In this document: positions 17,167-26,277 of the stretch, one piece after another | How positions within the stretch are numbered: the stretch's first letter is position 1 | How the letters are laid out: the number at the start of each line of letters is the position of its first letter | Assembly (NCBI GenBank): GCA_002406015.1 | Contig: DHMX01000012.1 | Span: 2,268-56,455 of the forward strand | Origin: Lachnospiraceae bacterium UBA4631 | Lineage (GTDB): Bacteria > Bacillota > Clostridia > Lachnospirales > Lachnospiraceae | DNA length: 54,188 bases | Direction: 5' to 3' | The notes under the pieces: model-generated | Databases searched by the model: none | Told to the model about the DNA's origin: nothing | What the model saw: the letters and a program-made list of their open reading frames with translations, nothing else | Made by a program: the position numbers and the translations under genes

Positions 17167-17739
17167 ATGTTTGACGAAACACAAAGCAGAATTATGGATG
17201 CTGCGATGGAGCAGATTATGGAGCGGGGATATACCGCTACCACAACCAAGGAAATTGCAGCAAAAGCAGGTGTAAATGAATGTACTATTTTCCGAAGATT
17301 CGGAGGGAAAAAGGAAATCGTTCTTGCTGCCATGTCAACCGAAAAATGGAATCCGGGACTGAAAGAAGCGGACTTTATATGGATAGGAGAGCCGGAAACG
17401 GATTTAATTGAATTTTCCCGGACATACATGAAGAAGGTAACACCGCAGATGGTTAAGGTATCTATGGGACTGCGGACACCGGAGCTGTTTTCGGAAACAG
17501 CCGAAGGAATAGTAAGGGTTCCGCAGACGTTCCGACAGGTGTTAATTCGATATTTCAAGGAAATGCACCGAATTGGGAAAATCAAAAGTACAGACTCTGA
17601 AGGTTTGGCAATGACATTTCTTTCCATGAATTTTGGATTTGTGTTTTTAAAAGGCTCCTTTGGCAATAAATTTACGGAATTAGAGCAGGAACAGTATATT
17701 CAGGAAAGTGTGAGAATATTTATAAACGGGATTGCTTAA
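17167..17739 (+). CDS. TetR-family repressor of the DUF1330/MBL operon
   Basis: 190 residues from ATG 17167, 5 bases after GGAGG (17157-17161); earlier in-frame ATGs at 17137 and 17155 lie inside the operator. The HTH is RIMDAAMEQIMERGYTATTT, then KEIAAKAGVNECTIFRRFGGKKEIV. The C-terminal helical domain is of unknown ligand class. A terminator follows its stop, so the downstream pair has its own promoter, with GCAAGT/ACTTGC half-sites shared with this gene's operator. Confidence 0.93.
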   Translation: MFDETQSRIMDAAMEQIMERGYTATTTKEIAAKAGVNECTIFRRFGGKKEIVLAAMSTEKWNPGLKEADFIWIGEPETDLIEFSRTYMKKVTPQMVKVSMGLRTPELFSETAEGIVRVPQTFRQVLIRYFKEMHRIGKIKSTDSEGLAMTFLSMNFGFVFLKGSFGNKFTELEQEQYIQESVRIFINGIA

Positions 17740-17746
17740 AAATATT

Positions 17747-17771
17747 GGTGCAAAAAGCACCATTATTTTTA
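17747..17771 (+). terminator. Intrinsic terminator after the second TetR gene
   Basis: GGTGC (17747-17751), AAAAA loop, GCACC (17757-17761), then ATTATTTTTA. A short stem with a good U-run 8 bp after the stop. Confidence 0.75.
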
Positions 17772-17784
17772 CAATAAAAAGCAA

Positions 17785-17809
17785 GCAAGTACTTGCACGC
17801 ATTGCAAGC
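17785..17809. promoter_or_regulatory. Probable second TetR operator before the DUF1330 gene
   Basis: GCAAGT-ACTTGC (17785-17796) is a perfect 12-bp palindrome sharing both half-sites with the dyad at 17137-17156, but without the 4-base centre. CTTGCA-N5-TGCAAG overlaps it (17792-17808). It ends just before AAGGAGG at 17814-17820. Confidence 0.65.
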
Positions 17810-17824
17810 AGAAAAGGAGGGCAT

Positions 17825-18127
17825 ATGGGTTATTATTTTATAGTAGATACTTATATCGGGGAAGAACGAAACCAATATGACACATATATTGCGGAGGTCA
17901 GACCGATTGTGGAGCGGTACGGAGGAAAATATCTGGTTCGTACGGAGGAGGTTCAGAGTCTGAGTGAGAACCGAACACCGCAACGCAGTATTGTAATTCG
18001 ATTTCCGACAAAGGAGGCATTGTTACATTGCTTTGAATCAGAGGAATATCAGGCAATTGCAGGAAAGAGAATTGCAAATGTAGACGCAAGAGCAATTATA
18101 GTACCGGGAATGGAGGAGAAACTATGA
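17825..18127 (+). CDS. DUF1330-family protein
   Basis: 100 residues from ATG 17825 (AAGGAGG, 4-base spacer). The product has the ferredoxin-like alpha-beta pattern of DUF1330: GYYFIVDTYIGEERN, YIAEVRPIVERYGGKYLVR, IVIRFPTKEALLHCFESEEYQAI and DARAIIVPGM. The biochemical role of the family is unknown; related dimeric folds handle small aromatic or reactive metabolites. Its stop overlaps the MBL gene start by ATGA, and it sits behind a TetR-type dyad, so the pair is probably induced by a small molecule. Confidence 0.88.
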   Translation: MGYYFIVDTYIGEERNQYDTYIAEVRPIVERYGGKYLVRTEEVQSLSENRTPQRSIVIRFPTKEALLHCFESEEYQAIAGKRIANVDARAIIVPGMEEKL

Positions 18128-18957
18128 AGATTCATCAAATTAAAATTACATTTCATGTGACACCGCAAATAAAACGATATGTATATGTTTATTTATTGGA
18201 AGGGAAACATTGTTATCTGATTGATTCCGGTGTGTACGGAAGTGAAAGGCTGATTATAAATTACATGGAGAAAATCGGAAGAACGGCATCGGAAATAAAG
18301 GCAATTCTGCTGACGCACGCACATCCGGACCACATCGGTACAGCCGCATGGTTTAAGGAGAATGTCAATGCCCGGATATATGCCGCGGCAGGTGAGCGGG
18401 CTTGGATAGAGGATATTGATTTGCAATATAAAGAAAGACCTATCCCGAATTTTTATAACTTGGCAGGCAAGTCTGTAGCAGTAGATGTTGTAGTACAAAA
18501 CGGACAGAAAATAGAGTTAGAAGAAGGGCTTATATTACAGGCATTGAGTACCCCCGGACATTCTATTGACGAAATGTCCTATGTCGGGGATGGAGCTGCC
18601 TTTATTGGTGACAGTGTTCCGGTCAGGGGAGATATTCCAATCTATATAGATAAGCATGCCATGTTAAAGAGCTTGGATACATTAGATGCCTTAAAAGAGA
18701 TTTCCTATTATTATCCTGCATGGGATGTGATATATTCAGCGGCTGATATGAAGCAAAAGACAAGCGAAGCAAGGGCAATTATAAAAAGTATAGACGAAGC
18801 GGTGCGTGCAATCAGAGAAAAGGAGCATGATATAGAGCAGCAAGGACTTGTAAACGCAGTCTGTCAATACCTGCAAAAGCCGGAACTGCTACAGAATCCA
18901 TTGTTTGTAAGAACCGTTCAGAGCCATGTAACCTCCGGGAGCAAACTGTACAAATAA
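18124..18957 (+). CDS. MBL-fold metallo-hydrolase
   Basis: 277 residues. The metal motif THAHPDHIG (HxHxDH) lies at about 61-67. TPGHS and the Asp in FIGDS supply further ligands, and there is a final candidate His near SHVTSG. It belongs to the lactonase/glyoxalase-II-like branch. ATGA overlap with the DUF1330 gene indicates coupled translation and a shared substrate pathway under the TetR repressor. The substrate is unknown. Confidence 0.92.
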   Translation: MKIHQIKITFHVTPQIKRYVYVYLLEGKHCYLIDSGVYGSERLIINYMEKIGRTASEIKAILLTHAHPDHIGTAAWFKENVNARIYAAAGERAWIEDIDLQYKERPIPNFYNLAGKSVAVDVVVQNGQKIELEEGLILQALSTPGHSIDEMSYVGDGAAFIGDSVPVRGDIPIYIDKHAMLKSLDTLDALKEISYYYPAWDVIYSAADMKQKTSEARAIIKSIDEAVRAIREKEHDIEQQGLVNAVCQYLQKPELLQNPLFVRTVQSHVTSGSKLYK

Positions 18958-19088
18958 AATACAACTATAATTGATTTTACACGGAATTTACATTCATTTT
19001 ACAAAAATTAGAAAATTCTAGAGTTTCGCCTCGATTTATGATACACTACTACTATGTATTGGATGAGATTTTTAAGGAGGCGGGGATT

Positions 19089-21188
19089 ATGGATTATGAT
19101 GAGAATTATTTTAAAGCAAGTGCCAACAAGAAAGCCCTGTTAATCTGGACCTTAATCGGTTCCATATTAACCTTGGCTTATGTAATTGAATGGTTTAAGG
19201 GTGGACGAACCACCATCTATACCATTATTTTTTGCCTGATTTGCTGGGCTCCGATTCTGGCTACATTTCTTACGGTTAAGATAAAGGGCTGGGAGGTAGG
19301 ATACTGTAAACATTTCATTGCAATCGGGTATTTTGTCTTTTATTTCTTTGTCCTGGTTACGGCATTTGACCATATTACGTTTGCGTATATTTTCCCGGTA
19401 GCAAGTATGCTGATGCTTTATAAGGACAAGGGCTTAATGATTCGCTGTGGAATCGGAAATGCGGTCATTGTAGGTGCGGCTCTTGTATATGAGCTGGTGA
19501 CAAAGGGCTTGACTCCAACCGCTATCGTGGCATATGAGATTGAATTTGGTTGTATTTTATTAGCCTATATCGGATACGCATGGGCAATTAACCATCTGGT
19601 TAAGTCTGACGGAGCTATGTTTGAGGCGGTAAATTCCAATCTGAATAAGGTCGTTCATACCATCGAGAAAGTTAAGACTGCCAGCACCTCCGTAGTAGAC
19701 GGTGTGGTGGTAGTTCGGGAGCTTGCCAGTGAGAATCAGGAGGGAGCGAATAATGTTGCAAAGAACATGGAGGAGCTTACTTCTAATAACGAAACCCTTC
19801 ATGAGCGGACAGATTCTTCCATCCAGATGACCGATAAGATTAATGAGCAGGTAGAAAATGTAGCAGAGCTGATTGAAGAAATGGTTAAGCTGATGGAGCA
19901 GTCCGTAGAGAATGCCAAGAGAAGCTCCGGTCAGTTGGCTACAGTTGTGGAATGTACGAATGAAATGGCGGCATTATCCTCCGAGGTAGAGGAAAATCTG
20001 AAAGAATTTACAAGTGAGTTTGGTATGGTAAAGCAGGAAACCGGTACGATTGAAGAGATTAATACACAGACCAATCTGTTGGCATTAAATGCTTCCATTG
20101 AGGCTGCCAGAGCCGGAGAAGCAGGTAAAGGCTTTGCGGTGGTAGCAGACGAGATACGGAAGCTCAGTGAAGGAACACAGGCATCCTCAGGAAGTATTAT
20201 GGCTGCATTGCTTAAGCTGGAGCAGACCAGTGAAAAGATGACGAAGTCCATTACCAAGACCTTGGAATTGATTTCGACTACGTTAGAAAATGTAGTGGTT
20301 GTAAACGACAGTGTTAATTCCATTACAGAGGATTCCATTAAGCTTGGCGAAAACATACAGGTTGTAGATTCTGCCATGTCCGAGGTGAGAAATTCTAACC
20401 GGAGCATGGTTGAAAATATGAATCAGGTCAGCGAAGTAATGGAGGTAATGACGCAGAATATTCTGGTTGCGGATGAAACCACGCAGGTAATGAGAAGTAA
20501 ATACGAAGAAACCTCTACCAACGTTGTTACCATTGAGAGCATTGTCGGCAACCTGATTGAAGAGCTTGGCAGTGGCGGCTTTATGGGAAAAGAGGACTTA
20601 AAGATAGGTATGTACCTCAGCATTTTGGAGGAAAATGCACCTTCCGAAGAGGAATACAAGGGTGTTATCTCCGAAATTGATGCAAACGGAAATCTGATAA
20701 TTAACAGCTTAAGAAGTGAAACAAAAGAGTTTGAATACAACAAAACTAAGAATTACCACTTGCGGATTATTGTAAATAACAGTATGTACGGTTGGGAAGA
20801 CATTAAGATTACATACAAGAATAACCAGTATGTTATTGCGGTATTCGGTAATCCGGATGTAGTAAACCGTAGAAAGTATCCACGTATGCCGTTAACTACC
20901 TCTTGCGATATTCAGTTAAGTAATAGTGATGAAGTATTTGAAGGTCAGATGGTAAATATCAGTGCAAACGGATACGCTCTCCAGACAAGAGACAAGTCCA
21001 TTATAAATACCAAGGGAACGCTGATTACTGTCCGAGTTAAGAATTTTGCACTGTTAAAGGATGTGCCTTTAATCGGACATGTCATTCGTATCTCGGATAA
21101 TGACGGTATGTATATCGTAGGCTGTCGTATGCTGGAAGACAGCAAGAGTATTTGCGATTATGTTGAAAAGAATTATTTAGGAGCGTAA
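19089..21188 (+). CDS. Methyl-accepting chemotaxis protein with C-terminal PilZ domain
   Basis: 699 residues from ATG 19089 (AAGGAGG at 19074-19080, 8-base spacer). The N-terminus has about six membrane segments (about 15-180) with no large external ligand domain. The signalling domain (about 200-490) has the conserved tip INTQTNLLALNASIEAARAG (about 323-342), which docks CheA/CheW. From about 590 a PilZ domain shows RRKYPR (an RxxxR motif) and NISANG, the two c-di-GMP contact motifs. It probably couples chemotaxis output or motility to c-di-GMP. No che or fla genes are adjacent; the next gene, a permease, starts 9 bp later. Confidence 0.92.
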   Translation: MDYDENYFKASANKKALLIWTLIGSILTLAYVIEWFKGGRTTIYTIIFCLICWAPILATFLTVKIKGWEVGYCKHFIAIGYFVFYFFVLVTAFDHITFAYIFPVASMLMLYKDKGLMIRCGIGNAVIVGAALVYELVTKGLTPTAIVAYEIEFGCILLAYIGYAWAINHLVKSDGAMFEAVNSNLNKVVHTIEKVKTASTSVVDGVVVVRELASENQEGANNVAKNMEELTSNNETLHERTDSSIQMTDKINEQVENVAELIEEMVKLMEQSVENAKRSSGQLATVVECTNEMAALSSEVEENLKEFTSEFGMVKQETGTIEEINTQTNLLALNASIEAARAGEAGKGFAVVADEIRKLSEGTQASSGSIMAALLKLEQTSEKMTKSITKTLELISTTLENVVVVNDSVNSITEDSIKLGENIQVVDSAMSEVRNSNRSMVENMNQVSEVMEVMTQNILVADETTQVMRSKYEETSTNVVTIESIVGNLIEELGSGGFMGKEDLKIGMYLSILEENAPSEEEYKGVISEIDANGNLIINSLRSETKEFEYNKTKNYHLRIIVNNSMYGWEDIKITYKNNQYVIAVFGNPDVVNRRKYPRMPLTTSCDIQLSNSDEVFEGQMVNISANGYALQTRDKSIINTKGTLITVRVKNFALLKDVPLIGHVIRISDNDGMYIVGCRMLEDSKSICDYVEKNYLGA

Positions 21189-21196
21189 TACTGCGG

Positions 21197-22387
21197 ATGA
21201 AACGAATTACACAGGCACTTCTGGAATTTTGGAAGCGGGAAACTGTGCTTTCCATTGCAATCATATTGGCGGTTGTATCAATGTTTATAGTTTCGCCGGA
21301 TAGAGAATACATAGCTTATATTGACATTCGGACCTTGTGCATTCTGTTCTGCCTGATGACGGTAGTGGCAGGCTTGGGAAGTATTGGATTTTTTGAGCAA
21401 ATGGCACAGGGCTTGTTAAAACGGGTAAAGAACATGACCGGAATTGTCGGCATTCTCGTGTTACTATGCTTCTTTTTGTCAATGTTAATTACAAATGATG
21501 TGGCACTTATCACGTTTGTACCACTTACTATTATCGTGATGCGGCGGCTGACTCCAAAGCTTAGACAGCATTGGATGCTTAAAACCATCGTGATGCAGAC
21601 CATTGCCGCAAATCTGGGAAGTATGCTTACACCGATAGGCAATCCGCAGAATCTTTATTTATATGAAAAATCCGGAATCGGAATCTTGGAATTTGTGATG
21701 CTTATGCTGCCATATACAGTCATGGCGTTGATACTGCTGGTAGGCTGGATAGGGATTGCGGCATTTAGAGAGCGGAGACATTCTGTTGTAACAGAAGAAA
21801 CGTCGGAAGCTTCAAAGAAAGTAGCTGCTACAAATAATACACACAAGGAAATGAAAGCAGAAGGCAATCAGAATATAGAAGTTCTGATTGCTTATCTTCT
21901 TTTGTTTGCAATCAGTCTGTTGACGGTAGCACACATTCTTCCGTATTGGATTCTGTTGGTATTGGTAGTCTTATATACCGTAATCCGTAAACGTCAGATA
22001 CTAAAACAGGTAGACTATTCCTTACTGGGAACCTTTGCGGCATTATTTATATTCATCGGAAATCTGGGCAGGATTCCGATATTCAGTCATGCACTTCAAA
22101 CAATCATAGATGGCAGGGAAATATTGACCGCAATCCTTGCCAGTCAGGTTATGAGTAATGTTCCGGCAGCAATTCTGTTGTCCGGTTTTTCCGATAACTA
22201 TACGGAGTTAATTGTGGGAGTCAATTTAGGCGGACTTGGAACGCTGATTGCATCCATGGCAAGTTTGATTAGCTTCAAATACGTTGCGGGTGAAGTTCCG
22301 GAGCTTAGAGGAAAATATCTTTTGAAATTTACCGTAGCAAGTCTCATTTTCCTTGGAATCTTATTGACAGTATGGTACATACTATAA
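21197..22387 (+). CDS. SLC13/ArsB-like anion permease
   Basis: 396 residues with about ten hydrophobic segments and two similar halves. Signature pieces are LITNDVALITFVPL (first hairpin, Asn-Asp) and NLGSMLTPIGNPQNLYLY, with VMSNVPAAILLSGF as the second-half counterpart, matching the ion transporter superfamily (citrate/arsenite/Na+-carboxylate permeases). It starts 9 bp after the MCP stop, with the nearest AGGAG inside the MCP end, so it is probably co-translated. The substrate could be a dicarboxylate, sulfate or arsenite; no neighbour decides. Confidence 0.88.
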   Translation: MKRITQALLEFWKRETVLSIAIILAVVSMFIVSPDREYIAYIDIRTLCILFCLMTVVAGLGSIGFFEQMAQGLLKRVKNMTGIVGILVLLCFFLSMLITNDVALITFVPLTIIVMRRLTPKLRQHWMLKTIVMQTIAANLGSMLTPIGNPQNLYLYEKSGIGILEFVMLMLPYTVMALILLVGWIGIAAFRERRHSVVTEETSEASKKVAATNNTHKEMKAEGNQNIEVLIAYLLLFAISLLTVAHILPYWILLVLVVLYTVIRKRQILKQVDYSLLGTFAALFIFIGNLGRIPIFSHALQTIIDGREILTAILASQVMSNVPAAILLSGFSDNYTELIVGVNLGGLGTLIASMASLISFKYVAGEVPELRGKYLLKFTVASLIFLGILLTVWYIL

Positions 22388-22424
22388 GCAATTTACAAAG
22401 AAATTGGTTATTTATTTTATTTTA

Positions 22425-22464
22425 ACCTATTCACCTATTGACATGGTAGGTGAATAGGTATATT
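22425..22464 (+). promoter_or_regulatory. Rrf2-suf promoter inside a 13-bp inverted repeat
   Basis: ACCTATTCACCTA (22425-22437) and TAGGTGAATAGGT (22447-22459) are perfect inverted repeats. The 9-base centre contains the -35 TTGACA (22438-22443), and a TATATT/TATTCT -10 lies at 22459-22466. A regulator bound here would block RNA polymerase; the Rrf2 protein encoded 74 bp on is the obvious candidate. Confidence 0.8.
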
Positions 22465-22537
22465 CTTTCTGTAGCATAATTTAAGAGAGAAATTTGCTGA
22501 AAGGAAATATTGGAGGAAAAGAGAGGAGGCAGACAGA

Positions 22538-22960
22538 ATGGTAATCTCTTCAAAAGGAAGATATGCGTTGCGGGTTATGGTATATCTGGCAATGCATCAT
22601 GATAACAGCTTTATTCCGTTAAAGGAAATTTCGCAGGAAGAGGCGTTGTCCCAAAAATATCTGGAAAGTATTACCCGGCTGTTATCCAAGAATCATCTGA
22701 TAGAAGCAGCCAGCGGACATGGCGGCGGTTATCGGTTAACCAGAGAACCAAAGGACTATAATATAGGAGAAATCCTGAAGCTGACCGAGGGTTCCTTGGC
22801 ACCGGTGGCATGCTTAAAGGATGACTCCCTTCCCTGTGAACGTTCCGAGATGTGCTATACACTTCCGATTTGGCAGGGCTTGGCAGACTTAATCAATAAC
22901 TACTTTGACAGCATGACCTTAGAGGATGTGGCAAACGGAGCCAAGCATCCCGCACAATAA
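22538..22960 (+). CDS. Rrf2-family Fe-S-sensing regulator of the suf operon
   Basis: 140 residues starting MVISSKGRYALRVMVYLA, the canonical Rrf2 winged-helix head, with SQKYLESITRLLSKNHLIEA as recognition region and GHGGGYRL as wing. Three cysteines in ACLKDDSLPCERSEMCYT (about 90-105; C-x6-C-x5-C) are placed like the cluster ligands of IscR. It is the first gene of the run leading into sufC, and its promoter is embedded in a long perfect inverted repeat, suggesting autoregulation according to Fe-S status. GAGGAGG precedes the ATG. Confidence 0.93.
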   Translation: MVISSKGRYALRVMVYLAMHHDNSFIPLKEISQEEALSQKYLESITRLLSKNHLIEAASGHGGGYRLTREPKDYNIGEILKLTEGSLAPVACLKDDSLPCERSEMCYTLPIWQGLADLINNYFDSMTLEDVANGAKHPAQ

Positions 22961-23005
22961 TACAAGCAAAATCAGATAAGCAAGAGCAGATAAGGAGGCA
23001 ACGAT

Positions 23006-23767
23006 ATGTCAGATAAAGAATTATTAAAGGTAAATGATTTATATGTAGATGTGGAAGAAAAGGAAATTCTTCATGGAATTAACCTATCCATCGGAAAGGG
23101 AGAAACCCATGTACTGATGGGACCGAATGGTACGGGTAAATCTACACTCGGATATGCCCTGATGGGAAATCCAAAGTACGAGATTAAACAGGGTGAGATT
23201 TGGTTTCAGGGAAAGAATATAACAGAAGAACCGGTAAATGAGCGGTCAAAGGCAGGACTGTTCCTGTCCTTCCAGAATCCGTTAGAGGTGCCGGGTGTTA
23301 CCTTAAGCTCCTTTATCCGAAACGCATTGGAGCAAAAGACCGGAAAGCGAATCAAATTATGGGATTATAAAAAGGAATTGGAAAAGACCATGGAGCTGCT
23401 GCAAATGGATGCCTCCTATGCAGAGCGGGATTTGAATGTAGGCTTTTCCGGTGGTGAGAAGAAGAAGGCAGAGATTTTACAGCTCCTGATGTTAAAGCCG
23501 GCTTTGGCAATTCTCGACGAGACAGATTCCGGTCTGGACGTAGATGCGGTTCGGACGGTATCCGCAGGTATCGAAGCCTATCAGAAGAATTGCAAGGGCA
23601 GTCTGTTAATCATTACGCACAGTACGAAAATTCTGGAATCCTTATCGGTAGATTATACACATGTAATGGTAGACGGCAGGATAATCCGGACAGGAGATGC
23701 CTCTTTAGTTGACGAGATTAATGCCGAGGGCTTTGGTCGCTACGAAACACAGGGACAGGATGCATGA
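23006..23767 (+). CDS. sufC: SufC, Fe-S assembly ATPase
   Basis: 253 residues. Walker A is GPNGTGKST, the signature is FSGGEKKKAEI, Walker B is LAILDETDSGLDVDAV, with SFQNPLEVPGV after the Q-loop: the SufC-specific sequence. It is a soluble ABC ATPase that binds SufB and SufD to remodel the scaffold during cluster assembly. It lies 45 bp after the Rrf2 gene and 22 bp before sufB, and has a strong AAGGAGG. Confidence 0.98.
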   Translation: MSDKELLKVNDLYVDVEEKEILHGINLSIGKGETHVLMGPNGTGKSTLGYALMGNPKYEIKQGEIWFQGKNITEEPVNERSKAGLFLSFQNPLEVPGVTLSSFIRNALEQKTGKRIKLWDYKKELEKTMELLQMDASYAERDLNVGFSGGEKKKAEILQLLMLKPALAILDETDSGLDVDAVRTVSAGIEAYQKNCKGSLLIITHSTKILESLSVDYTHVMVDGRIIRTGDASLVDEINAEGFGRYETQGQDA

Positions 23768-23789
23768 GAGGAAAGGAGAGACCGCCGAT

Positions 23790-25196
23790 ATGAAGGAAAA
23801 GACATATGTAGAAGATATTAATCGGAATATATATGATTTCAAGGACGAGGAGAAGGATGCCTATAAGTTAAAGGCAGGTCTGACACCGGAGATTGTAGAG
23901 CAATTATCCAAGGAAAAGAATGACCCGACATGGATGCAGACCTTTCGGCTGCAGTCCCTACAGATATATAACAATATGCAGGTTCCGGATTGGGGACCGT
24001 CAATCGAGGGGCTGAACATGGATAACATTGTAACCTATGTACGCCCTAACACGAAAATGAAAGCAAAATGGTCGGATGTGCCGGAGGATATTAAGAATAC
24101 CTTTGAACGCTTGGGAATCCCACAGGCAGAACGGAAATCCTTAGCAGGAGTAGGGGCTCAGTACGATTCCGAGCTGGTTTATCACAATGTCCGGGAGGAG
24201 GTTGCAGAGAAGGGTGTAGTATACACCGATATGGAAAGTGCCTTGCATGGTGAATATGCGGATATGGTTAAGAAGCATTTCATGAAGCTGGTACGTCCGA
24301 ATGACCATAAATTTGCGGCACTTCATGGAGCTGTATGGTCGGGCGGGTCCTTCGTATATGTACCGCCGGGCGTATCCGTAGAGATTCCGTTACAGTCTTA
24401 TTTCCGCTTAAATGCTCCGGGAGCAGGACAGTTTGAGCATACCTTGATTATCGTGGACGAGGGTGCCGACCTTCATTTCATCGAAGGATGTTCCGCACCG
24501 AAATATAATGTTGCCAATCTTCATGCAGGCTGCGTAGAGTTGTTTGTCGGAAAAAATGCGAAGCTTCGATATTCTACCATTGAGAACTGGTCGAAGAATA
24601 TGTATAACCTGAATACCAAGCGGGCAACGGTTGCGGAGGGCGGAACCATTGAATGGGTATCCGGTTCCTTTGGATCTCATGTATCCTATCTGTATCCGAT
24701 GAGTATTCTGAAAGGAAAGGGAGCGAGGATGGAATTTACCGGTGTAACCTTTGCCGGAAAAGGCCAGAACCTCGATACCGGAGCAAAGGTGGTTCATGCC
24801 GCACCGGATACCAGCTCCTATATGAATACCCGTTCCATATCCAAGGATGGCGGAATCAGTACCTTCCGTTCCTCTGTGGTAGTAACGAAGGAGGCGGAGC
24901 ATTCAAAGTCGGCAGTATCCTGTCAGTCTCTGATGCTGGACTCTATATCCCGTTCAGACACCATACCGGCAATGGATATTCGTACCAGAAAGGCAAATGT
25001 AGGGCATGAGGCACAGATTGGCAGTATCAGTGATGATGCCGTATTCTATCTGATGAGCCGCGGTATGAGCGAGGAAGATGCCAGAGCGTGTATTGTCAGC
25101 GGATTTGCGGATAATGTATCGAAGGAGCTGCCGCTGGAATATGCACTTGAAATGAATAACCTGATTCGACTGGAAATGAAGGGTAGCATAGGCTAA
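23790..25196 (+). CDS. sufB: SufB, Fe-S cluster scaffold
   Basis: 468 residues from ATG 23790 (AAAGGAGAG upstream); the frame extends back into sufC but without conservation. The family sequences WSGGSFVYVPPGV, HFIEGCSAP, and near the C-terminus SRGMSEEDARACIVSGFAD are all present, as is the beta-helical core. SufB builds the nascent cluster within the SufBC2D complex. The length is the usual 465-470. Confidence 0.98.
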   Translation: MKEKTYVEDINRNIYDFKDEEKDAYKLKAGLTPEIVEQLSKEKNDPTWMQTFRLQSLQIYNNMQVPDWGPSIEGLNMDNIVTYVRPNTKMKAKWSDVPEDIKNTFERLGIPQAERKSLAGVGAQYDSELVYHNVREEVAEKGVVYTDMESALHGEYADMVKKHFMKLVRPNDHKFAALHGAVWSGGSFVYVPPGVSVEIPLQSYFRLNAPGAGQFEHTLIIVDEGADLHFIEGCSAPKYNVANLHAGCVELFVGKNAKLRYSTIENWSKNMYNLNTKRATVAEGGTIEWVSGSFGSHVSYLYPMSILKGKGARMEFTGVTFAGKGQNLDTGAKVVHAAPDTSSYMNTRSISKDGGISTFRSSVVVTKEAEHSKSAVSCQSLMLDSISRSDTIPAMDIRTRKANVGHEAQIGSISDDAVFYLMSRGMSEEDARACIVSGFADNVSKELPLEYALEMNNLIRLEMKGSIG

Positions 25197-25209
25197 GGAG
25201 GTGCTGAAC

Positions 25210-26277
25210 ATGGAACAAATGAAAGAAATGAATATCAATGCTCTTCCGTCAAAGACCTGGCACTGGCTGAACCTGAATGAAACAGCACTTTTATGGAATA
25301 CAGAATTGCCATCCTGTCAGATGATGTTAGAGGGCGGTAAGCCGATTGAAATAACAAAAGAAATGCTGGCTGCAATCGAAACCGGTGCAGGCAAGGGTGC
25401 GGATAGTTTATTTAATAATATCGAAGCACAGAGCATCGGCATACAGGCAGACCGGACAAATTGCGGTGAAACAGTTCGGGTAAAGGTAGGAAGCCGGGAA
25501 GAAAAAGGGGCAGCAGGACTTATATATATACGTGCAGAGCAGGAGTCAGACATTACGGTAATTCAGACATTTCCGGCAGGAGATGTATCAGCAAAGCAGC
25601 TTGCATTCCGGACACAGATACAGGCACAGGCAAACAGCCATGTAAGATTGATTCAGGTATTTATGCAGGGTGAAGAAACAGAGCTGTTAAATGACATTGG
25701 CTGTGTATGTGACGAGCAGGCAAGACTGGAGATTCTTCAGTTAGTAATCGGCAAGGGCAATCTCTATAACGGAATCCGGACCGAGTTAAACGGAAACCAG
25801 TCCGATGTCCAGATTGCAATAGGCTATCTTGGACAAAAGCAGCAGATACTGGATATGAACCTGATAGTCAATCATATCGGTAAAAAGACGAACAGCTTCA
25901 TACAGGTGGATGGCACGCTAAAAGATGCAGCACAGAAGATTTTCCGCGGCTCCATTGATTTTAAGAAGGGGTCTTCCGAATCAAAGGGAGCGGAGACCGA
26001 GCAGGTATTGCTTCTGGGGGATGATGTAATAAATAAAACCATTCCGTTAATTCTTTGTGCAGAAGAGGATGTAGAAGGCTCACATGGTGCAACCATCGGA
26101 GAATTAGACGAAGATACCATGTTCTATTTTGCAGCCAGAGGAATCGGAGTAGAGGCAGCGGAAGAGATAATGACAAAGGGAAAGCTGGATGTACTTTGCC
26201 GTAAAATTAAGGATACAGCAACAGAGGAGCTGGTCGAGCAGCAACTGGTGGAGGTGATGGCATATGACAGAACGTAA
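25210..26277 (+). CDS. sufD: SufD, Fe-S scaffold partner
   Basis: 355 residues from ATG 25210, 8 bases after AAGGAGG. It has the shared SufB/SufD C-terminal core: FRGSIDFKKGSSESKGAETEQ, then HGATIGELDEDTMFYFAARGIG. In SufD a His in this region joins the Cys of SufB at the cluster site (family knowledge). The N-terminal half is divergent, as is normal for Clostridial SufD. The 3' end overlaps sufS by 14 bases. Confidence 0.95.
   Translation: MEQMKEMNINALPSKTWHWLNLNETALLWNTELPSCQMMLEGGKPIEITKEMLAAIETGAGKGADSLFNNIEAQSIGIQADRTNCGETVRVKVGSREEKGAAGLIYIRAEQESDITVIQTFPAGDVSAKQLAFRTQIQAQANSHVRLIQVFMQGEETELLNDIGCVCDEQARLEILQLVIGKGNLYNGIRTELNGNQSDVQIAIGYLGQKQQILDMNLIVNHIGKKTNSFIQVDGTLKDAAQKIFRGSIDFKKGSSESKGAETEQVLLLGDDVINKTIPLILCAEEDVEGSHGATIGELDEDTMFYFAARGIGVEAAEEIMTKGKLDVLCRKIKDTATEELVEQQLVEVMAYDRT

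Noticed and set aside
19931..20407. Minus-strand 158-residue ORF inside the MCP gene
   Set aside because: Mirror of the MCP coiled-coil codons.
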